A stretch of 64,000 nt of DNA. Origin: Epiperipatus broadwayi. Lineage: Eukaryota > Onychophora > Udeonychophora > Euonychophora > Peripatidae. The stretch spans positions 9,735,848-9,799,847 of the forward strand of contig JAQFVV010006231.1 in assembly GCA_028023455.1 (NCBI GenBank), in the 5' to 3' direction. How positions within the stretch are numbered: position 1 is the stretch's first letter; every line of letters starts with the position of its first letter. Below are positions 48,842-58,076 of the stretch, one piece after another. The position numbers were made by a program, and so were the translations under genes. The notes under the pieces were generated by a model. It was not told the DNA's origin, ran no database searches, and saw only the letters and a list, made by a program, of their open reading frames with translations.

Positions 48842-51800
48842 ACTACTAACTTATGTACCTCAAGCTTAACTCTATAATGAATTTAGTATTTCATTCACTT
48901 TTTATTTGACTATTTTAGTAGTACTTATTAATAAATTACAAACTGTATTGAAGTTCTTTATTATAATGTTCAAATTATACTAATTATTGATCAATATTAA
49001 CTACTTGTTATAAGGGATGTCTTATACATTGCAAACCTCTATATAAAAATAAATTTTGAAGGACTACTGAAAAAAAAGAAAAGTACTAATGTCTTTATTC
49101 TATGAAGTTTTCAAGCGATGGATTACCTTAGTGAGTGTTATTATATATAATTTTTTTTTAAAATATTATGATGAATCCAACTAAGCCTACTAACAAAACA
49201 ATAGTTATAAGTTGTGTCCATAATAATTTTGAATTTATAAAATAATATAAAAATAATTATTAGAAATATTATCTTTTATTCTATGTTTTATTACTTTGTA
49301 TACCAATAACTATATTTTTTTTTAACGTAATTACATTCTTTGGTGTTTTATGTTTCAAAAAATATATATTATGTCATTTTTGAGTAATATAAACTTAATT
49401 CATGATAAAATTTGTGGCTTAACATAATTTTTTAAATATTCAATATGGCCACTTCACCAGCCAATAAGTTAAAATATTTAAATTCAATAGAATTGCTTGA
49501 AAATTCATATATAACTAAGTTATACAAGCCTAATCCATTTGAAACACTTATATTTCCAGTATGTCGGCTAATTTCATAAATATGGAATATAGGATGAGAA
49601 AATATTAAAAATATTCAATAACTATTATTCTTAGAACTTTAATTTATTTAAATAATATTTTGAGAGGGCAGTATAAATATTTTTTCTTTCAATTTAATAA
49701 TTTTTTTTAACCATTTTAAACTCTTAATGTATATATCATATTTAATTTAGTATGTGTACATAATTATATATGTATAATAAATCAGGAATTAATTTTGTAT
49801 TTAAAATTGTTTGACAGTTATTATTTTTATTTTAAAACAGTTGTTTTTTTTTTTTTAAAAAAAAAAAAGAGGCTAAACTAGAAAACTCGCATTAATTAAA
49901 ATAATCGTGAACAGTTAAAAAAGAAAACGGGCAATAATTATTTAAAACAATGATTGCAAGTTTTCTTTAACATTTTTTTTTAAAACAACTATTTTAAAAT
50001 AAAAATAAAAACTATCAAATAATTTTAAATAGAGAATTTAGTTAATGTTTTATTATATATATATATAATAACTTACTGTAAAAATATCTAATGATATATA
50101 TATACAGTATGTGTGATATTGATTTAAAATAAAATTCATTTACAATATACACATATGTATACTATGTACACATATTAAATGATATATGTATATATGGGAT
50201 AGACATTTTAACTTATAGCAGAAATAACTAGTGACACATATATATATATTGTAGAGTAGTAATTGTAAACCCAAGCAAGACCCAAATTATTCCAGAAAAA
50301 AAGTAGAGAGAAATTTTTGATGTTTATTTTATTCAGCTATATATATATTTCATTGAAAATCACTGATAGAATACAGAAAAAAAACCCGAAAAGTGAGTAA
50401 AATCAAAAACTTTGGCTAGTTTTAGTTATACATATTAGAAATTAACTTCTGACTGTGTGTACAGGCATATATGCATGTGTGGATAGTCTAATTTAGATGC
50501 TTTCATACAAGTCAAGAATATTAATTAATATTTCAAGTTTTAATTCTATGTTAACACAGTTTTTATTTTATTACATGTTAAGATTTTTTTAAAAAAAAAA
50601 GAAACTCATTAACAAATGTGTAATATCAAAGAGACTAATAATGACTGTGGTTTGACCACTAAAATAGTTTCAAACTCAGCTGCTAATTAATCATAAATTG
50701 ACAATTCCAAGACAGACATTTCAAATTACCCAAGTGAATATTAGATACCTCAATTATGTATTACCATCTGATGGCTGATGTCAAAAAGGGATCAGTGATG
50801 TCAGTAATTCAAAATGAATAATTACCAAAGAGAAGCTGGTGCATGGGTATTATTGATTTTTTTTTGAACTGGTGTTGCCAACTCATCTCAAATATTTTAT
50901 TGTGAAAAAATGTAAAAAGAAATGCCCTGCTGAGACTATAGATTACTTTGTTCAGAGGGCTGGAAGCCACCAGAGAGTCTTGGTGCATTTAAATGGAAAA
51001 AAGACTAAAGAAACACATCCAGCGCTCATCATATAAAAAGTGATGATTTCAGTGTCTGCAAAGCATCATGTCTCAATACACTGGGAGAAAGTAAATATCA
51101 GACATAGAAAAAGCTTGAAGAAAGCCTATTTTGATTCAAATTCATGATGGCCTATGAGTAAATCCAACAGCAACTAATTTATATCCATACCATAAATTTG
51201 CTATCATTTTGACAATAATTTTGAAAATAGTAACCAAGCTAATTGAAGAAAATTTGCATGCCATAATGAGTGTAAGCTTTAAAAGTCCTTTTGTTTTTTT
51301 CTATGGTTATTGTCAAGAAAGTTCATGTGTTATAATATAACATATATACATATGCTTGTCCATAGTGTGTGCTTACAAAACTTCGAAATGCAGGAACCCA
51401 AGCAATCAGTAATATTCAACAAAATTTTATTAATAACTATTGACATTTTCATTTTTAATATTCTCTCTCTTCTTACATTATCAAATAGATACTAGTAATT
51501 AAGGGTTTTGTTATCACTAAATATTATATTATATTATTTTTATTATTGTTGTGTTATTTTCAACTGCTTAGCCATAATATTATATATATTTATTTGTACA
51601 CATATATGTTGATGTATCTTGATATAGTTCGTTTTAAAATAGATGTTAATTTTTTGGGGTGGAAAGGTTTAAACCCTAGACAAGTGTGTGTGCATGGATG
51701 TATGACAGTTGTGGACTGGCATAAAATAAAGTAATAAAGGGAATCTGAAATGATAAAAGTAATACTAGGCGAGAGATGTTTTTTTTTGGTATCAATTCAG

Positions 51801-52646
51801 TAAGGGCAGAAATTAGATAGAGTTATGAATGGATATAAATTAATTATAGAATATATACATTATAATATTGTTGACAAAACAGATGTGTATATGCAATTTT
51901 ATTTTGTTTAGTAATTATATAAATGTCACAAAGTGACCAAATTATTTACGCTAAGTGAAATGACATTTAAATATCATAATTAAAACATGTGATGCTTTCC
52001 ATTTTTTCCTCTTATTATTATTAGTTATTAAATATTTAGTAGTTCTATAATTAATTTTATCTTAATTATTTTGTGATGTAACCATTATTTTTGTAACATT
52101 CAAATATTGAAATTAAACTACTTATATGTTTATTTATGAAACACAAAACTACTTATATAGATGTTTTTGTTTCGAAAAAAAAAAAACTACTTATAGATGT
52201 TGCTCATAAGTCATCAACAGGTAGATACACTATGAATCCCAGTAAAAAGATGAAATGAGTAATTTTAGTCATGGTATGTAAAATCTTGGTCATAGATATA
52301 TATATTTTGGTATATACGACAATCCCCTAGTGACTGAATATGTATTTAGAGTCTAGTTCTCTTTTGTGCGTATGAAGGAGGATGGGAGTGATATTATCAC
52401 CAGAAATTATTTATATAGAAGAGTGAATATGCACAGACTAACAATGCATATGATTTATTTTGTTTTATCTCTGAATTAGCTTGGTGGTTGATCTCTTATC
52501 GATAGGCAAAGTGACTCTAAGATCCATAAAAGTTGATCTTATATAAGTGGGAACCAGGTGATGTCCCAAGGGATAGATAATAATCATTCCCCATCCCAAA
52601 GAATAAAACCCAAATAGTTAATTATAACTATACAGCATTGGACTAG
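48842..52646. other. AT-rich sequence without a recognisable gene
   Basis: No gene found. 50.87-51.13 kb is less AT-rich and includes CCAGCGCTCATCATATAAAA; it may be a decayed repeat that I cannot name. Confidence 0.45.
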
Positions 52647-53628
52647 GTGATGTGATGTATTTTGGCTTCTCCTTAAACGAAGTCAATAATATCTCAGCAA
52701 TATTCCCCACTCTAAGTCTTCCCATATTCTGCCCCATCCCATTTCCACAACATAATCTTTGTCCACTCTATAGCCTTTATATCTAAATTCCCCTTATCTT
52801 TTTGCAAACCCAAAATAAAAACCAATAACTCACTTTCTGTATAATCACTTTGTTCATATCTATTCTCCCATAACTTCATTATCTGTACTTTCTGCTATCA
52901 AGCATTTACATTCAATCAACAGATGTCTAATATTTTCTATACTTTTCTTACACAATTTGCACACCAAATCACTCATAGTTTTCCATTTTCCATTATAGTA
53001 TATTCTCTTGTTGTTAAAGATCCCATTTGAGCCTTAAACAATAAACTATTTTCCTTACTATTATCATAAATTAACTCGCATCCAATATTCCGTTTACTTC
53101 TATATATATTTAAACTCTTCTTACCCTCCATACTAGTTCTCCATCTCTCCAACTCCCTATTATTTATTAATGCATCTATTCTTTTATCCCATTCCTTACC
53201 ACTACATCACTCAACAATCCTCCTAACACAATCATCCCACCTTTTATACAAGTATACTGATATAAATTCTTTATCCAAATATTTTGCATACCACATTACC
53301 TTTCTCACTCATCTTGTTACCTGCCCTTTACTCATAACCCAATAAAACACTATTTTGGCTATTCTTTTATTTTCCATAAACTGCAACTTACCAAACATTT
53401 TCATTTTACTTTTTGCATCTCTCATATAAATACTTGACCATCCCATTTCTCCTTGAATTGCCTCCTTTGCTGTCCACATCTCTGCATCTAATGCATGTCT
53501 TCCAACTTCCCTTTGTACTTTCTCTAAATAATCTAAAACCCTTTTACTAACATGCAATGCATCATTACCATATGTTAACCCTGCTACTGCAACTCCCTTC
53601 CATACAATTCTAGCTACATCATATTTAT
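52647..53628 (-). mobile_element. Third LINE lineage, truncated copy 1 of a tandem trio
   Basis: The 3' end is at 52,647, with the repeated ATCAC tail (GTGATGTGATGT on +), and the 5' truncation is at about 53,628. It covers the end of the reverse-transcriptase protein and the 3' UTR. Compared with copy 2 it lacks about 37 bp of 3' UTR between CAGCAAT and TTCCCCACTC. It shares the TATTTTGGCTTCTCC tail variant with copy 2, whereas copy 3 has TACTGTGACTTCTCC, so copies 1 and 2 belong to one subfamily. Confidence 0.82.
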
Positions 53629-53668
53629 GTGATGTGATGTATTTTGGCTTCTCCTTAAATGAAGTCAA
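53309..53668 (-). pseudogene. LINE C-terminal fragment fused to a neighbour's tail
   Basis: This 119-codon frame starts in copy 2: the first 13 or so residues (MTSFKEKPKYITS) are translated tail sequence of that neighbour. From about residue 16 it is genuine LINE protein downstream of the polymerase motifs, with RIVWKGVAVAGLTYGND, VSKRVLDYLEKVQREVGRHA and EAIQGEMGWSSIYMRDA, as in copy 3. The rest of the protein continues below 53,309 with breaks, including a zinc-binding-like Cys/His segment near 52,930-52,980. The frame is therefore a chimera created by insertion and has no likely function. Confidence 0.7.
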
Positions 53669-53731
53669 AAATATCTCAGCAATTATGCCCAGATAAACAT
53701 GTTAGCCACTTTATTTTCTATTCCCCACTCT
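53629..53731 (-). mobile_element. Third LINE lineage, truncated copy 2 (3' UTR only)
   Basis: About 103 bp of 3' UTR and tail sit exactly between copies 1 and 3. It starts (on +) with GTGATGTGATGTATTTTGGC and ends near TTCCCCACTCT. It keeps the 37-bp segment that copy 1 lost. It is an extreme 5' truncation of the same element. Confidence 0.78.
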
Positions 53732-53852
53732 ATGTGATGTGATGTGATGTACTGTGACTTCTCCTTAAACGGAGTCAGGAATCTCTCAGCAGCTATGCCC
53801 AGAGAAACCTGTTAGCCACTTTACCTTCCTTTTCCATTGTCCACCCTAAGTT

Positions 53853-54284
53853 TTACCACAATCTGCTCCATCCCATTTCCACAACATAATCTTTGTCAAC
53901 TCCATGACCTTCATATCTAAACCCCCCTGATTTTTTTCCCAAACCTAGCATAAAAACCAATAACTCACTTTCTGTAGAATCACTTTGTTCATATTTAACC
54001 TTCCATAACTTCATTATTTGAAGCCTTTCTGCTTCCAAACATTTACATTGAAGTAAGAGATGTCTAATATTTTCTATGCCTTCCTTACACAACTTGCAGA
54101 TTAAATCACCCATATTTTTCCATTTACTTGTATATTCCCTTGTTGCTAAAGATCCCGTTCGAGCCTTAAACAATAAACCACTTTCCTTACTATTATCATA
54201 AATTAACTCACACCCAATGTTCCGTTTACTTCTATATATATTTAAACTCATTTTACTCTCCATTCTAGCTCTCCATCTCTCCAA
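53853..54284 (-). pseudogene. LINE C-terminal domain with Cys/His zinc-binding motif
   Basis: A 143-codon frame forms the C-terminus of the LINE protein. It contains RTGSLATREYTSKWKN and a C-x2-C-x8-H-x4-C cluster (CKLCKEG...HLLLQC, about residues 63-80), the zinc-binding-like motif found after reverse transcriptase in several LINE groups and thought to bind nucleic acid. The protein ends WSRLW at 53,853-53,857 and the 3' UTR follows. The ATG at 54,284 is internal. This segment seems intact by itself but is separated by frameshifts from the polymerase. Confidence 0.78.
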
Positions 54285-54633
54285 CTCCCTATTCTTTATT
54301 AATGCATATATTCTTCAATCCTACTCCTTCCCACTATAACATTCAACAATCCTCCTAACACAATCATCCTATCTTTTGTACAAGTATATTGACGTAACTT
54401 CTTTATCCAAATCTTCTGCATACCACATTACCTTTCTCACCCATTTTGTTGCCTGCCCTTTATATGTAACCCAATTAAATACAATTTTGGCTATTCTTTT
54501 GTTATCCATAACTGCAATCTACCGAACATTTTCAATTTGCTTTTTGCATCCCTCATATAAAAACTTGACCATCCCATTTCTCCTTGAATTGCCTCTTTTG
54601 CTGTCCACACCTCAGCATCTAATGCATGTCTTC

Positions 54634-54957
54634 CTACTTCTCTTGTACTTTTTCTAAGCAATCTAATACCCCTTTACTAACACATAATGCATCATTGCCA
54701 TATGTTAACCCTGCTACTGCCACTCCCTTCCATACAATTCTAGTTACATCATATTTATTATATGAAAACACTGTTAATTTCTTTATCAATCCCTTTCTTT
54801 TCTTTGCATCATTTGTCAATTTTTTCTCCCATTCATCCAAGCAATTTTTCTTATTACTCAAGATGATTCCCAAATAACTATATCTATTCACCACACTTAA
54901 CTTTATATCCCCCAATAAGAAATCTTTGTCCTCTCTTTCCCCAGTATTCACCATCAT
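54634..54957 (-). pseudogene. LINE post-polymerase segment
   Basis: A 107-codon frame follows the motif C region of copy 3. It reads LSVVNRYSYLGIILSNKK, the thumb-like segment common after the polymerase core, then EWEKKLTNDAKKRKGLIKKL and RIVWKGVAVAGLTYGNDAL. It goes out of frame at a point where copy 1 reads on through VQREVGRHA, so a small deletion in copy 3 ended it. Its ATG at 54,957 is internal, not a natural start. Confidence 0.72.
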
Positions 54958-55041
54958 TATATTTGATTTTTCTTCACTAGAATTTAATCCCCATATCTTT
55001 ACCCACCCTTGCGCATGTCCTCAGCATAACTTCCATATCTT

Positions 55042-55505
55042 CTATTCTTTCTGCACACAAAAAGACATCATCCACAAAAAAAGACCCAACAATGTATATG
55101 CTCTCTTGCCGCCTGTTAACGGTATCTCTATCCCTCTTCCTAGACTTTCTATTGCTCTCTCCATTTCACTCAAATGCAACACAAACAAAATAGGTGACAT
55201 AGGGCATCCTTGCCTCAGTCCCACCCCATTTTTAATTTTAACTGATTCTATATCCCCTAATTGATATGTATAATAATTATTTTCTATAATTTCTTAATAA
55301 CACCCACTAAAGCTTCATCCATTCCCAGATTTGCTAAAGTTATCCAAAATCTATTTCTATTACCTCTATCATATGCCTTCTCTATATCTATAAAACTCAT
55401 ATATAACTGTCTACCTGAATTTCTACTCATATCTATAAGTTGTGTAACTACAAATAAACTATCTCCTATACGCCTATCTGACCTAAAACCTTTATATGTA
55501 TATAG
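55042..55505 (-). pseudogene. LINE reverse transcriptase core, frameshifted
   Basis: Just inside the 5' truncation the minus strand reads GFRSDRRIGDSLFVVTQ, then motif A FIDIEKAYDRGN (catalytic Asp present, about 55,375), then stops, then GLRQGCPMSPILF at about 55,186-55,224. The 60-codon ATG frame at 55,042-55,224 ends in a wrong frame because a T run (minus strand, about 55,076-55,082) appears one base short. The catalytic FVDD box is still visible in the neighbouring frame at about 55,063-55,074. All three aspartates survive in the DNA but not in one frame. Confidence 0.75.
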
Positions 55506-55508
55506 ACG

Positions 55509-56561
55509 CTAAGGGCCTCTATATTCAAATGAATGAAACTTTGGTATCTTCAAACTATTCTGGTACAATATATATCAACTATATAAGTGTCCAGTCAATT
55601 TAAAGTACAATATAGTTTTATATTTTCATTCACTCTACCAGTACTAAAAAATTATAATTTTTTTTTCTATCTCTACTCTTTTTATTAAATGCTTTTGACT
55701 GTGCACTAAAAAAAAAAAAAAAAAAAGTAATTGTTTCTTCAACCACAATTGGAGCTTTTAGATTTAACTTGAAATTAATTAAGACAATCTCTATTTTTTA
55801 TAACAAGTAATTGACTCAATTAATTTCTGGATCCCTCATGCTTTTATTTTTAATTAAGTCTAAAACGTCCACCCTACATGTTTTAATTTCAAATTAAATC
55901 TAAAAACACCAATACTGTTTGAAAAAAACAATTTTTATCTCTATTACTTGTAAAGATTGTGATTCAACGTAACATAACTAATTATACATTTATTATAATC
56001 TCAAGAAACAAAATTCACAAATTTAATATTTTTTTAATATTATATCTTAAATATTTTTTTAATATTATATCTTAAATTTAAGTACATTAAATTTAAACTC
56101 AAAATTACACAAATAAAATCTCACAAACCTTTATAAATTATAAATTTGGTTTGTTTCAAATAAATTAAGCATTTAATTAACGTATTGCATGACATTGAAG
56201 AAATTCATTAAACTAAATAATAAAAAGCATTAACAAAGCTCTATGCAATTATAAAAATTTCTTCTACTTAACAGTTCATAGCAACTGTTCACAGACATTT
56301 AAATAAACAATAAACTTTAAAACCTTAAGTATATATAAATTATACATTTATTTTATTCAGATTTAATCAAAAGCCCAATTATTCCTATCGTGAGACAACC
56401 ATATATACATAATGCATATATGTATAAAACACCACCATTATTAATAATAACAAACCATTCATAATTATGATCACTTTAATTTAGAAGGAATAAAGAGAAA
56501 TAAAACGTTAGATTTTGCACAAACAATCTATGAATCATAAATACATCTTCATATCACTAAT
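55509..56561. other. AT-rich sequence without a recognisable gene
   Basis: No gene found; a poly-A run at about 55,709-55,726 and a short exact duplication of TTTTTTTAATATTATATCTTAA at about 56,031-56,075. Confidence 0.5.
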
Positions 56562-56690
56562 CAAGTCTTATTATTATTATTATTTTTTTAAGTGTCATAG
56601 CATCGGCCGGGACGCAAACCCGCAACCCGGGCAACTGCAAGGCAGTCGCGCTGACCTCTCGACCACCAATGCAAGACAAGTCTTATTATT
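56562..56690 (-). mobile_element. tRNA-derived SINE, copy 3 (short subfamily) with target-site duplication
   Basis: The minus-strand tRNA-like body is 56,600-56,672, 73 nt. GCATTGG pairs with CCGATGC as acceptor stem, GTCG with CGAC as D stem, and CGGG with CCCG as T stem. It ends in TATGACACTT, an A run and (AAT)n. The perfect direct repeat CAAGTCTTATTATT lies on both sides (56,562-56,575 and 56,677-56,690). This proves insertion by retroposition and argues against a native tRNA gene. It lacks the 16-nt insert of copies 1 and 2. Most CpGs are retained, so it is young. Mobilisation by one of the LINEs here is likely but unproven. Confidence 0.85.
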
Positions 56691-57927
56691 TTTCAGTGAC
56701 ATCTTGTGATGCTTTTAACTTCTGCAGCAATTTTTTCTTTCTGCAAGACTTCAACATTTTATATAATAGTAATACACTATTTCCATCTATTTCCACATTA
56801 TATCTCTTTAGAGTAATTAAGATAATCTTTATAGTATAAAAGTAATTTGCCATGCTCAAACTAATAGTAATATATTCTTACAATGATAGATCCAGAAGCA
56901 TATTAAATGGTCATGTGATGAAGTACCTTTATGTTGCATCACCAAGAGTCTATGATAACTTCCACACATAAAATATTACTCCATACAGGCCTAATCGAAA
57001 TAGTTACAAAACTATAATGAGAACCTCATTGTTTGACTGTCCAATGAAGCAACAGTACAATGAAATCTGTGCAACTTCACAACATTCAAGTTTGCCTTTA
57101 AATCAATAAAGATATCAAGATAATGAAACTAATCCATATTTTTATTTTGATAAACAACAAATCAAAAATAGATGAAATTTTTTCTTTGATAATTGGCTGA
57201 TAAAGCACTTACTGAACCAAATTATATGTAGGATTGAAATGTTAAAAATATTCTGTAAATAAAAACAAACAAAAAGAGCATTATGTAGATCATTCTTTGA
57301 ATGGCCAAAATAATGCAGCCATCAATCTTCTTGATCTTAATTGGTTCATATTAAAAACTTTAATATCAAATTTATATTACATCTCAATGTTTCGTTAAAT
57401 TGTCAAAACTATTCTGAAGACTGTTAACATAGAAACAAAAAACAATATAGAACTAGTACATATCCCAGTTTAATGCCAGTTTTCATTTCAAATGCACTAT
57501 ATTATCCAGAATATTATATTAGTTATTTGATCACCCAGACTAAAAGATCTCATTAACAGCATCCTGCGAGCAGGCACACATTCGAGATGCACAGACTCAG
57601 ATAGTATACTTTGTAAGCGCCTTGGTATCTAAAGTCTGACTGCCTATCATCAGTTCATCCTGCCATAGTAATATATATTTCAGCATTGATCTGAAACAGA
57701 ATCTAATTTTATAGGCATATAAACTATATAGAGAATATGTTAAATAATATGCATTAAACAAAATATTATTTATAAATAATGATAATCACTTCTACTAGCT
57801 GTCTAAAGCGAATCTAAATCCAAATATATAGCATAAACTGGGCATAGATTATCATGAGCAAATTAAATCAATTTGTAATATCGTAATTGTAAGACTCATA
57901 AAAACCCAACTTATACTCTGTAGAATT
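56691..57927. other. No recognisable gene
   Basis: AT-rich sequence with a less AT-rich patch at 57,540-57,670 containing CATCCTGCGAGCAGG. The patch shares CCTGCGAG with the repeats just downstream. Confidence 0.4.
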
Positions 57928-58076
57928 CATCACCTGTGAGTGATGTATATATAACAAGCAAAATTAAATTAAGAAATTTGTAACCTATAAACAAACATCA
58001 CCTGCGAGTGATATGAAACGCTAAATATGTAAATCAGAACTGGTTGTATGCCCTAGAATCATCACCTGCGAGTGAT
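57928..58076. repeat. Three spaced copies of CATCACCTGCGAGTGAT
   Basis: The 17-bp motif occurs at 57,928-57,944 (with one change, CTGTGAG), 57,996-58,012 and 58,060-58,076. Its ends ATCAC and GTGAT are reverse complements around CTGCGA, so each is a small stem-loop. Spacers of 51 and 47 bp share no obvious sequence. Confidence 0.85.

Larger units (their letters stand above)
53732..55508 (-). mobile_element. Third LINE lineage, truncated copy 3 (RT to 3' end)
   Basis: Tail at 53,732-53,752 (ATGTG repeats on +); 5' truncation near 55,508. It carries most of the reverse transcriptase, starting just before motif A, plus the C-terminal domain and 3' UTR. Domain order from 55,508 down: GFRSDRRIGDSLFVV, FIDIEKAYDRGN (motif A), GLRQGCPMSPILF (motif B), motif C region, LGIILSNKK, RIVWKGVAVAGL, Cys/His segment, 3' UTR. 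It is 5'-truncated and carries frameshifts. The clade is uncertain; the wording differs from the RTE-like element. Confidence 0.85.

Noticed and set aside
54376-55512. Plus-strand frames at 54,376, 54,626, 54,926 and 55,261
   Set aside because: They are antisense to reverse-transcriptase copy 3, with Ser/Leu/Pro-rich residues produced by the complementary codons.
57928-58076. CRISPR array
   Set aside because: Only three 17-bp repeats with unequal spacers in an animal-type genome; no cas-like genes.
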